Shown here: positions 1 through 8,194 of the stretch, one piece after another
Numbering within the stretch: the first letter of the stretch is position 1
Layout of the letters: each line of letters begins with the position of its first letter
NCBI RefSeq assembly: GCF_026262505.1
Contig: NC_067206.1
Coordinates: 6,972,879 to 7,036,878 of the forward strand
Length of the DNA stretch: 64,000 nucleotides
From: Trichomonas vaginalis G3
Taxonomy: Eukaryota > Parabasalia > Trichomonadida > Trichomonadidae
Direction: 5' to 3'
Position numbers and translations under genes: made by a program
The notes under the pieces: generated by a model
Seen by the model: only the letters and a program-made list of their open reading frames with translations
What the model was told of the DNA's origin: nothing
Databases searched by the model: none

Positions 1-700
1 GCACTGGTGCCTTCAGTTCTACAGGCTCTCCTTGAAAGTCAACAAGTCTGAATTGCATGTCTTTCAAATTATGAGGACTAATGCGAACCCATTTACCTAA
101 ATGAGTTGCTATGACAGGAACGTTTGGAATGAACATTGAATTGACTGCATAACAGAAGGATTTATATTCTACTGAACCTTTACTATTAACTCCTGAAATA
201 CCTGTGACATTAGCTATTTTTGACTCAATGTACAAACAATTACCATAACATACGTATGGAACAGATTTCATCTCAATCGTTTTGTCAACACTTTTCAAAG
301 GAAATGTCATATGGTATGCTCCCAAAAGAAGTTGTACTCTATGACTCATTCTTGGTATCTTAAACTCCTTCGCATAACTGAACTTCAAAACTCCTGCAAT
401 AAGTTTAACATTCATTAAGTTTTCTTCGTTATCCTTGTTTATTGTAGTATTTATGAGAGCATTTAACACTCCAGCTAATGTTTCCATCTTATATTCTACA
501 TTATTGTGAAATCTTATTTCGTGCTTCTTTCCATCTATTTCAAGCTCCATGAAATCTGTTTCATCTGTTATAACGAATGAAGCGATAGTATTGAAGTCAA
601 CCATTCTGAATGCAAGCGCCTCATTCTGTAGACCTAAGTTTGTTTGTAGCTTTACTGTCCCGTATTCGTTTGGGTCTGTACTTTGCAAATAGAACAACAT
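1..700 (-). CDS. Unknown Maverick protein, C-terminus outside window
   Basis: A reading frame starts at the ATG complementary to 698-700 (MLFYLQSTDPNEYG...) and stays open for 233 codons to the window edge. It has no recognised domain. The composition is mixed alpha/beta without a signal peptide or membrane segment, and it contains the stretch VPYVCYGNCLYIES. It is divergent to the fibre gene, with only 17 bases between the two starts, so the two share one short promoter interval. By position beside the fibre and by its size it may be a virion component, like the minor-capsid candidates at 12129-12986 and 35376-36232, but no specific similarity was established. Confidence 0.6.
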   Translation of the reverse strand, partial: MLFYLQSTDPNEYGTVKLQTNLGLQNEALAFRMVDFNTIASFVITDETDFMELEIDGKKHEIRFHNNVEYKMETLAGVLNALINTTINKDNEENLMNVKLIAGVLKFSYAKEFKIPRMSHRVQLLLGAYHMTFPLKSVDKTIEMKSVPYVCYGNCLYIESKIANVTGISGVNSKGSVEYKSFCYAVNSMFIPNVPVIATHLGKWVRISPHNLKDMQFRLVDFQGEPVELKAPV

Positions 701-717
701 TTTATTCTCATTAAAAT

Positions 718-2709
718 ATGAGTATAGCTGCATATGCGTATGAAGCTGACAGAGCTAAACGTTTATATTTTGGTCAATACTCTCTCACACTTACTGACAA
801 ATATATTGTTATCAGTGATGGAAATACCGAGAAATACATAACATGGAAGGACTATGAAAAGTTTGACCCTATTTTAACTCCATGTACTATGCCATTCATT
901 GTAAATGGTGAAGTTGTCATGAAGAACGACACAACAGTATATAAGTCTGTATATGAAGCGTTAGAATATATGTTGAATTATAATCCCGAAAGATTTGACC
1001 CAAGCACTACACCATGTGCAATGCCTTTTATTAAGGACGGTGAAATCGTAAGAGTTCCGGATTCAACGGTTTACACAGCTGTTCAAAACAGTTTACAAAA
1101 CATTTTAGCGAATATCTTTAATTCAGAAACTACAGAAATAAAATTACCATATATAACAGATGCTAAAGAAATTAAATCAAAAACGACAACATTATTTACG
1201 TCACTTAATGATTTAATGACTTATATCATTAATATTCCTGCACCAACTACAGCATTTGATCCAAACTCGACGGTTTGCAGTGTACCTTTCATAAATGACA
1301 GTTCATTAATTACTTTAAGGGATTCGACAGTAAATGAATCATTAAAGGCGTCATTAATGAAAATCATTGATTTTAATTCATTCACGAATACATATAATTC
1401 ATTCATTAATGTTTCATATGCTTCTAAAGAAGGTGAGCCAAAAACTATCAATAAAGCGGTGTATGAAATAAAAGCATCAACGACGAAATTGAATTCGTTA
1501 ACTTTTGACGGTGATAGTTTCGTTAATGACATAACATCGGGGAAAACAATTTTAACGAAAGAATACTTAAAATCTCATGTTAGTGAGTTCGTTGAAATTG
1601 AAAAAGAAGGTGGAATTAAGTTCGATCCACTGAATTTCATTTTCAGCTTAGCGAATGCGGGTGTTAGTTTCGCTGAATGGACAACTATACAGAGTGAAAT
1701 AAATGCAATATGGACGTTTTTGGGGTCAAAAGCGGGAATGGGTGAGCTTGTAAATGCTGCAAGAACATTAGGTGAAACAGGAAATTTTGTAGATGGTTTT
1801 AAAAGACTTGTTTCAAATGTTTTAACAAACACAAAGAAATTATTTAGATATACCGTACATAACGGACGGATTTTCGAACAGATAGCAACAAACCCTCCGG
1901 TTATGGCTGCGTTGATGATGGTTAGAGATATAAAACCACGTAACGACGGGAACGAAGAACATGAACAACAGGATACTGGTCGGGTTATTCGAGACATTAA
2001 AAACGTGTATCCTGAAGTTATTGATTTATTTAGAGGAGTTAATGATTCAATTTCAAAACATTCTATAACCCTCGATGAAGAGAATAAATTAACAGATTAT
2101 ATATTCGTCATTATTGCAGAATTAATGAAGAGAATAAATGAAAAAGGAATTGGTGATATCATTAATGTCAGCGATGTAATGATGAAAAGAAATTTTGACT
2201 CATTATTTACAAAACCGAAAACAGAATATAGTCTTTATGACGTAATTACCGAATTAATGAAAAAGATTAATGATAATAAGAGTTCTGGCGGAAGAGTTGA
2301 ATTAGAAGTGAATGATGTTAATGAGAAATTAGCCGAAAAAGCAGACAAAAATGAGCTTTTAGCTCTGAGTGATAAAGTCAAGAACCACGTTCATTATATA
2401 ACTTCAGACGAACAGATTATAACGGACTACCATGGATATTTAACACGAAGTGATGAAGTGAAGACGGAAGATGTTAATGAAAGAAGATATAAATACATTC
2501 GTGCTAAAGGTTATGACATAAGCTGTACTGTACAGTATGACACGGGTAAAGCACCAGAAGCATTTAGTTATAACGATGAAATTTATGCCTCTACTTTCTC
2601 TGTTAAAGGTGTATTAGTTGAACCAAGATTTACTTTGAGAGTTAAGTCAAAAATAACGTTTGAAGATGCTATTAAAAGTAAAGCTGACAAAGTTGAACTG
2701 AAGCAATGA
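718..2709 (+). CDS. Fibre-shaft-like protein of Mav-A
   Basis: The protein has 663 residues. The N-terminal third carries a repeated module of about 45-50 residues: FDP.LTPCTMPFI, FDPSTTPCAMPFI and FDPNSTVCSVPFI, each followed by a T-x-Y/N-x-S/A-V segment. This looks like a tandem beta-rich fibre or stalk repeat. The C-terminal part holds LAEKADKNELLALSDKVKNH and KSKADKVELK, the 'ADK' coiled-coil linkers common in bacteriophage tail-fibre proteins. No signal peptide or transmembrane helix is seen. The collar-like tip region follows directly at 3169-3900, so this is probably the shaft of an attachment fibre. The ATG at 718 lies close behind an ATTTTATT stretch. Function is inferred from repeat style and neighbourhood only. 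Confidence 0.62.
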   Translation: MSIAAYAYEADRAKRLYFGQYSLTLTDKYIVISDGNTEKYITWKDYEKFDPILTPCTMPFIVNGEVVMKNDTTVYKSVYEALEYMLNYNPERFDPSTTPCAMPFIKDGEIVRVPDSTVYTAVQNSLQNILANIFNSETTEIKLPYITDAKEIKSKTTTLFTSLNDLMTYIINIPAPTTAFDPNSTVCSVPFINDSSLITLRDSTVNESLKASLMKIIDFNSFTNTYNSFINVSYASKEGEPKTINKAVYEIKASTTKLNSLTFDGDSFVNDITSGKTILTKEYLKSHVSEFVEIEKEGGIKFDPLNFIFSLANAGVSFAEWTTIQSEINAIWTFLGSKAGMGELVNAARTLGETGNFVDGFKRLVSNVLTNTKKLFRYTVHNGRIFEQIATNPPVMAALMMVRDIKPRNDGNEEHEQQDTGRVIRDIKNVYPEVIDLFRGVNDSISKHSITLDEENKLTDYIFVIIAELMKRINEKGIGDIINVSDVMMKRNFDSLFTKPKTEYSLYDVITELMKKINDNKSSGGRVELEVNDVNEKLAEKADKNELLALSDKVKNHVHYITSDEQIITDYHGYLTRSDEVKTEDVNERRYKYIRAKGYDISCTVQYDTGKAPEAFSYNDEIYASTFSVKGVLVEPRFTLRVKSKITFEDAIKSKADKVELKQ

Positions 2710-2781
2710 ACAAAGTTTTGAAATCTCATAAACACAACATCTCCGATATAAATGAACTTCAAGCTACATTAGACAGTAAAG

Positions 2782-3443
2782 CGACAAGAACCATACACAT
2801 AAATCCTTCACTACTGTTAGAGCAGACGACATAATATTGAACTATACCCTTGGTTCAAGTGCACCATTAGAAAATCCAAGTACAAGCGTAAAAGATACAC
2901 TAAACTCCTTAAATAACAAATGTATGAACATTGAAGGTCATGTCAGAAACTTTGAAACACATGAACTACCAGCAATGTTAGATAAAAAAGCAGATAAAAA
3001 CATACACATAACTCCTTCTCAACTGTTGCTATAGAAAGTATTGAAGGAACGGTTGGCGGAACTGGTGGGAATGCATTATATTATAAACCTCCTAACTTTC
3101 CACAAGGTTTAACATCGAATGAAAACATAACAACGAAGAAAGAAATTAGCTGTAAAAATGTTTATGTCATGGACGATGAAAATAATGTTAAATTCACTGC
3201 TCAAGATTTATATGATAATAAAGCTGACAAGAACCATACACATAAATCCTTCACTACTGTTAGAGCAGACGACATAATATTGAACTATACCCTTGGTTCA
3301 AGTGCACCATTAGAAAATCCAAGTACAAGCGTAAAAGATACTCTTAACAATTTAGATAACAGTTGCAGGAATATCGAAGATCATGCCAGAAACTTTGAAG
3401 CATATGAACTACCAACAATGTTAGATAAGAAAGCAGACAAAAC
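2782..3443 (+). repeat. Direct 220-bp duplication in the fibre region
   Basis: Two copies (2782-3001 and 3226-3443) are nearly identical. Both encode the phage-fibre-like stretch with DDIILNYTLGSSAPLENP and end in a DKKADK linker. About 220 bp of unrelated sequence lies between them. Shaft lengthening by module duplication is a common way for fibre genes to vary. Confidence 0.8.
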
Positions 3444-3900
3444 AGAGCTTCAAACATTAAAGACAGAAATACTTCAAACATTATATCCTATAGGCTCTAT
3501 TTATACGTCAATAAACTCAACAAATCCATCAACAGTTTTAGGTTTTGGTACGTGGAAGCAGATTGTAGATAAATTCTTATACTGTGCTAGATATTCAAAG
3601 CAAACAGGAGGTTCGAAGAAAATTAAAGAAGCAAACCTTCCACCGCACACTCATACAGGAACGACAAACTTTTCTGGCGACCATAGCCACTCATTAAGAG
3701 ACCACCCATTATACAACTCAGAATATGAAGCTGGCCATGACGTTTTATCTCCAGACTATAACAATTCAGCAAAAAAGACTTTTCGACCAACTGAACCAGG
3801 AGGAAATCATGTCCATACTTTCACAACAAATCCAACAGGCTCGGGTGCAGATTATATGCCACCATTTGTGACTGTATTCGCATGGTACCGCGTTCAATGA
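3169..3900 (+). CDS. Fibre tip with phage tail-collar-like domain (Mav-A)
   Basis: The frame has 243 residues. The N-terminal part is linker-like (YDNKADKNHTHKSFTTV, DKKADKTELQTLK). From about residue 107 it reads LYPIGSIYTSINSTNPST, then GFGTWKQIVDKFLYCA, then TGGSKKIKEANLPPHTHTG and a His/Gly/Thr-rich end with YMPPFVTVFAWYR. This order (YPxGSIYxSxNxTNP, then GxGTWxQIxDxFL, then PPHxHxG, then xPPFxxxxxWxR) is the signature of receptor-binding collar/tip proteins of bacteriophage tails. The presumed role is host-cell attachment by the virus-like particle. The last 90 residues are almost identical to the tip in Mav-B (ending at 32801), although the upstream halves differ. Confidence 0.72.
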   Translation: MDDENNVKFTAQDLYDNKADKNHTHKSFTTVRADDIILNYTLGSSAPLENPSTSVKDTLNNLDNSCRNIEDHARNFEAYELPTMLDKKADKTELQTLKTEILQTLYPIGSIYTSINSTNPSTVLGFGTWKQIVDKFLYCARYSKQTGGSKKIKEANLPPHTHTGTTNFSGDHSHSLRDHPLYNSEYEAGHDVLSPDYNNSAKKTFRPTEPGGNHVHTFTTNPTGSGADYMPPFVTVFAWYRVQ

Positions 3901-3940
3901 ACGCGCTTGAGCCTAGAATAAAATCTTTAACTTTACATAA

Positions 3941-5028
3941 ATGAGCTTGAAAGAAGTATTCGAACAACATCCATGGAGGTCATTTAAGAAGTTCAATGAA
4001 GCAGCAAAAAGTTGGGGATTTACTAACAGAGCTGAAGTTAAAAAGTTCTTTGACAAAAATGTTGTACATCAAACAAAAATAAACCCTTACGACTACTTTT
4101 TACCAATTTACTCCAACACTCCTGACGCATACCAATTTGACACTCTCATTCAAAGCAGAAAAGGAGGACATAAACCATTCCTCATCTTCATTAATGTTAA
4201 CACTCGCAAAGCTTTTGCGTATATAATGAGGAATAAAGGAACTCGTGAAGTGTTAAGAGTTTTACAAAAGTTTGTAGCAGAACATAGCCCAAGTACTTTA
4301 ACATCAGACCAAGACAGTGCATACCTCAGCAATGAAATCACAGATTTTCTCATGAAGCATAACATAACTCACTACACTACTGAAGACCATAACCATAACA
4401 TACTCGGTATCATTAACCGCTTCATAAGAACGCTCAGAGATTTAAACCAAGAGCGAGACTTTACCGAAGAAACAATGAAACATTTTCTCGAAGTATATAA
4501 TTCCTCAACACATTCTACAACAGGACATACACCAAATTCAATTGACACAACAACAAGAAGAAAAGTATATACAAAAGAAACGAAGTCAAACACAAAATAT
4601 CAGAAATTCAACACAATTTACCCTCATTCCTGGTACAAAAAGTTCGTGTAGTTCTTGACGACAAAACCGTTGACAAAAGAAACGTTTAAGGTTAAGTCGA
4701 AATTATTATATCGTAGACTCTACGCAAGGTAATGGATATCTTATAAAAGCTGCTGACGACTCCATAGCGTTTTACCCTCGTCATAAATTAGTCGAAAGTA
4801 GTAATGGCAAACTTGCTGAAATCATTGACGAAGCAAAGCGAGGAGTGGTTATTGAAATACTTGGCTATAACACAAACGATGACACTTATAAAGTAAGATA
4901 TGAAGGAGGGCGTTGAAGATGTTATACCATCTAAGAACTTGAGAGAGTCGAAGCCAACACATCTGGGACCATTAGAGCGGAGTACTGGAAAGACAAAAAT
5001 ATGCCAGAAAGAATAAGAAAATTCTTCT
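3941..5028 (+). pseudogene. Maverick integrase (retroviral-type DDE, c-int) of Mav-A
   Basis: This is the integrase that would insert the linear element by a retrovirus-like strand transfer. The N-terminal part of the region shows the RNase H-like catalytic core: AYQFDTLIQS, FLIFINVNTRKAFAYIM, LTSDQDSAYLSN and ...HNILGIINRFIRTLRDLNQ, then the NSSTHSTTGHTPNSI segment typical of Maverick integrases. The distal part has a small beta-barrel/chromo-like stretch with KVRYEGG and PSKNLRESKP, as expected for the C-terminal domain. It follows the fibre tip after 40 bases on the same strand. The gene is broken in about two places. Confidence 0.85.
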
Positions 5029-5051
5029 AAACTTTTTCATTAGATGTAAAT

Positions 5052-5160
5052 CAGACAAAAAATATATTTTAGGTGAAGAGGTGAGATTTCACCTAATTTC
5101 TCACCTCCTTTTTCACCTCCTTTTTCACCTGTTTTCTCACCTGTTTTCTCACCGCTTAGC
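5052..5160. repeat. GGTGA palindromic intergenic repeat, reverse orientation
   Basis: It starts AAAATATATTTTAGGTGAAG, continues as GGTGAGATTTCACC, then has several TTTTCACCT/TTTCTCACC words. It is the reverse complement of the repeats at 5783-6030, so gene 5250-5765 sits between inverted copies. Confidence 0.75.
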
Positions 5161-5249
5161 GGCTCAGATTGCTTTTGCTTTCTCGTGAATTTTCATGAAT
5201 TTCCTTAAGATAGAAAAAATAAAGTTAGTTTTATTTTTATTTATTTTTT

Positions 5250-5765
5250 TATTGCAATGACATATATAAATCTGAGGAGTTTAAGACTTACGATAACTTT
5301 GTTTCATTAGTTGCTGAATGTGTGTGGCAGATAAGAGATAAAGATAAAAGATGTAAAATATGGAATGGACAAATAAAACCAACAACTTTTGAGTTAAAGA
5401 AAACCATTGACGCCTTAGTTGTTCTAGCAGGTCAAATTTCAATGTATAACGCAAAAATGAATCCGCAATGTTCAAAATGTAAAGCAGCAATGAGGAAATA
5501 TAACTACTCACTAAAAGAGATAGAACGTATGAGAAACGACTATGCTGACTTAAAGAAAGAAGTAGAGAAACCAGCAGAAGATAAAATGGACATGTTAGCA
5601 TTTCTGAACAAAAACTATCCAACAGCTGACGATTTCCTTCTATCTGACGTCAAGAAGAAGTATAAAGAAACTTTCGGCATTGTTAAAATTTTGACATACT
5701 GACAGAAGAAATAGAAGCTACGAAATTGTTTAGAATTTCAAATATACATCGTACAATTCATGTAA
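5250..5765 (+). pseudogene. Unknown Maverick protein with CxxC motif
   Basis: The open core (VWQIRDKDKRCKIWNGQIKP ... FGIVKI) contains MNPQCSKCKAAMRKYNYS, a single CxxC pair that could be half of a metal site. An acidic/basic helical stretch (KEIERMRNDYADLKKEVEKP) and NYPTADDFLLSDVKKKYKET follow. I do not recognise the family. A decayed relative lies in Mav-B at 39186-40135, and a further partial one at about 40240-40400. The gene is bracketed by inverted copies of the palindromic repeat and is preceded by the AATAAAGTTAGTTTTATTTT leader shared with the KilA-N genes. It belongs to the KilA-N accessory module. Its exact start is not decidable here. It appears broken at one or two places. Confidence 0.55.
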
Positions 5766-5782
5766 AACGCTTATAAAATAAC

Positions 5783-6030
5783 TGGGGTGAAAAATTAGGT
5801 GAGAAAACTGGTGAAATCTCACCTCTTCACCTAAAATATATTTTTATTGAATTCAGCAAACAAAATTCTGAGTAAAATAATTTTTAGGGCATGTGTCAAA
5901 CCGTTGAGTTTTCACAAAATTTAAAAAATAACGTTTACCATGTAAAACGCTTATAAAATAACTGGGGTGAAAAAATAGGTGAGAAAACAGGTGAAATCTC
6001 ACCTCTTCACCTAAAATATATTTTTATTGA
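5783..6030. repeat. Two direct copies of the GGTGA palindromic repeat
   Basis: The copies lie at about 5783-5850 and 5963-6030. Both contain AACTGGGGTGAAAAA, AGGTGAGAAAAC, GGTGAAATCTCACC and CTTCACCTAAAATATATTTT. The sequence just before each copy (CATGTAAAACGCTTATAAAATAA) is also repeated. They stand in the opposite orientation to 5052-5160. Confidence 0.8.
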
Positions 6031-6122
6031 ATTCAGCAACAAAAATCATGAATTTTCCTTAAGATAAAAAAAACGCTAATTTTTTTCTAAGAAAAATTTT
6101 TATTTTGTATGTAAAGACAGTA

Positions 6123-6735
6123 ATGACAAACATTGAGTTTGAAAACAGTTAGAAAGATAGACAATGACACCAAAGTGGTTAGAATAGGTGATTTAAACGT
6201 AAGATACTCAAAGAAATACAACAAATATTCTTTGTCAGACATTATATCTCCATCTGGAAAGAAAACAAACGACTGGGTTAGAAATGCTTCAACTCAGAAA
6301 ATTTTGACAAGAAATCCTGAGCTTATGATATCAGTAGCATTTCATGGAACAAGAGCATATCTTATAGACAAAAGTCTTAGACCAATAGTTTTGTTATGGA
6401 TTGACCCAGTTGTTGGATATAATTTCATAACATATGGTTCATTCGACTCAGAACGTTGCAGTGAAGGCTTACTTTACATCGTTCAGAAACCGAAGGACTT
6501 CAATACAAAGAGATATAAGATAGGAAGAACATATAATATAACTCAAAGATATGACAGTACAGTCAATAGAGTCAAGGTTGTGTTCGTTAATGATATGAGA
6601 GCTGCTGAAACAGAACTGCTTGAAGTTTTTGAGAAAATGTATGGTGCTCCCATGAAAGGTAAAGAAACGTTTGATGTAGATGAGATAGATAAAGCTATAA
6701 AATTATTTGACGAAGTTGCTGAAAAATACATGTAA
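6123..6735 (+). CDS. KilA-N + T5orf172 (GIY-YIG-like) protein
   Basis: The protein has about 200 residues and two domains. The N-terminal KilA-N-type DNA-binding domain holds GDLNVRYSKKYNKYSLSDII, PSGKKTNDWVRN and ILTRNPEL. The C-terminal T5orf172/GIY-YIG-like domain (about 115-200) holds LYIVQKPKDFNTKRYKIGRT, NITQRYDS and MRAAETELLEVFEKMY. This pairing is known from Bro-like and other large-DNA-virus and phage regulators, so it is probably a DNA-binding regulator or nuclease-like factor. It is preceded by TTATTTTGTATGTAAAGACA, the leader of the module. The start is placed near 6123 by comparison with the decayed relative at 37506. The relative in Mav-B shows that the gene belongs to a shared module. 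Confidence 0.75.
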
Positions 6736-6768
6736 AGCGTTTATTTTTGGTCTTTTGTGAAAGTCAGA

Positions 6769-6822
6769 AAATAAAGTTAGTTTTATTTTTATTTATTTTT
6801 TTATTTTGTATGTAAAGACAGT
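6769..6822 (+). promoter_or_regulatory. Module leader, AATAAAGTTAGTTTTATTTT type
   Basis: An AT-rich leader of about 55 bp runs AAATAAAGTTAGTTTTATTT, then a T/A run, then TTTTGTATGTAAAGACAG, just before the KilA-N gene. Close copies precede other genes of this module in both elements (5215-5250, 6105-6122, 37445-37500, 39165-39205, 40882-40936). A promoter role is inferred from position and repetition. Confidence 0.6.
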
Positions 6823-7620
6823 AATATCAACATCAGAGAACACAACAACTGCTATCGTTCATGAAGCCATAAATGAAGAATATGAATACATACAATATAA
6901 CAAACAACTTCGCCTCATTCGTTCGGTCAAAGATGACATGTACCAAATGCAAGTATTAATGAATGCTCTTCGTTCTACAAAGCAAGCATATCATTGGTTT
7001 GAAAACCAACAGACAAAAGAACTTTTAGAAGAATTTCCTCATATGATTGCTTCCCTCGGAAAACCGAGAGAAGAGATTCCGTATGAAAATCGCAAGAATT
7101 TGGCTCCTGGTTTGAAAGGATATTATGTTCATAGACTTTTAGTAAATGCTGTAGCAATGTGGGCTTCACCTCGTTATGCTTGTTATATTTTCATGATGTT
7201 AGATGAACTATATAAAGCAGAACGTGGAGAGATGGAAAAGAAACTTCAAGCAAAAGATGAAGTCATTGAATCCAAAGACAAAAGCATACAGAAAAGAATA
7301 ATAAGTATATGATATATACTGAAGAGTTGGAGAAAGAAGAAGATAAAGATATGGTTATGTTGCATTTAGTCAGAAGAAACAACAAGAGCTTTTATGACCT
7401 TGCTAAGATTTACAAATCTGACAGAAACTGGTTCTATCGTGAAAACTTACCGATTTCAATGACACCGAATGAGCAAATAAAGAAATTGTCAAAAGTACTC
7501 TTCCTCAAACACACTATGACATCAAAGGTTGCACAATACTTACATTCAAAGAAGACTTACCATTACTGAAGGAAAAAATAACAGAATATTTCGATAACTT
7601 CAAAGAGAAGAATAAAAAAT
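6806..7620 (+). pseudogene. KilA-N domain protein with poxvirus-type C-terminal part
   Basis: The first half has a KilA-N domain: MNALRSTKQAYHWFENQQTK, LKGYYVHRLLVNAVAMWASP and YACYIFMMLDELYK, followed by a helical linker. The second half (MVMLHLVRRNNKSFYDLAKI, NWFYRENLPISMTPNEQIKK) resembles the C-terminal extensions of viral KilA-N/MSV199-type proteins. The likely role is DNA-binding regulation. The region is broken in about one or two places. A more decayed relative lies at 40930-41745 in Mav-B. Confidence 0.7.
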
Positions 7621-7632
7621 ATTTTTGCTTAA

Positions 7633-8103
7633 ATGACGTCAGGGTCAATTTCTTCAACCATTTCACTTTCTTCGTCAATGTCAAATAGAAGCTTCTTCAA
7701 CCTTTGGTAAGAATTTCTGTATAACATCTTTGTTCGTTATTGTCTTCAGAGATGAAGGATAATATTTCACATTTGTTTCACCCTTCTTATATTCTTTCTG
7801 TTCGGAAAGATTCATAGCAATACTGAAGAAGTCAATGTTAGAGTTCTTTATGAGAGTATAATGAGTATCTTTGACATTCACGAAGAAACTCTTTTGTTTC
7901 AAAACTACTGCTAACTCTTGTGAAGTATAACGTTTGCGGTCAATGACAATAGCTAATGGTCTGACATACTGACCAAACTTAGATTCTTTCACAAACTTCT
8001 TGTTAAAGATAACATTAACGTTTGAAGCACCATTGAACTCATTCTTGATGGCAGTAGCGAGAGCATTGTATGAAAAGAACTTGCAATCTTGCATGTGTTT
8101 CAT
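7633..8103 (-). CDS. Unknown Maverick protein
   Basis: The open part has 140 residues (MKHMQDCKFFSYNALATAIK ... FLPKVEEASI). It is Lys/Phe/Asn-rich with a probable alpha/beta fold and no membrane segment or recognised motif. An acidic tail-like stretch lies just beyond it. The gene is convergent with the KilA-N gene and divergent from the polymerase region. The start at 8103 faces an AT-rich interval that also serves the polymerase gene. It could be a replication accessory protein by position, but nothing in the sequence proves this. Confidence 0.5.
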
Positions 8104-8194
8104 TAAAATAAAAATATTAAATTATTTTGAAAAATAACTTAAAAAAATCTAATCTAATTTTTTCAAAAAAAATATTTTTTTATTCCTACTAAAG

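Noticed and set aside
1221-1997. Minus-strand frames opposite the fibre gene
   Set aside because: Shadows of the 663-residue fibre frame; no motifs.
3169-3900. Prophage or bacterial contamination because of the phage-like fibre
   Set aside because: Base composition, the eukaryotic Maverick genes on both sides and host genes at the element border all speak for one eukaryotic molecule.
3941-5028. Retrovirus or LTR element because of the integrase
   Set aside because: No reverse transcriptase, gag or LTR is present; the surrounding PolB and capsid genes fit a Maverick.
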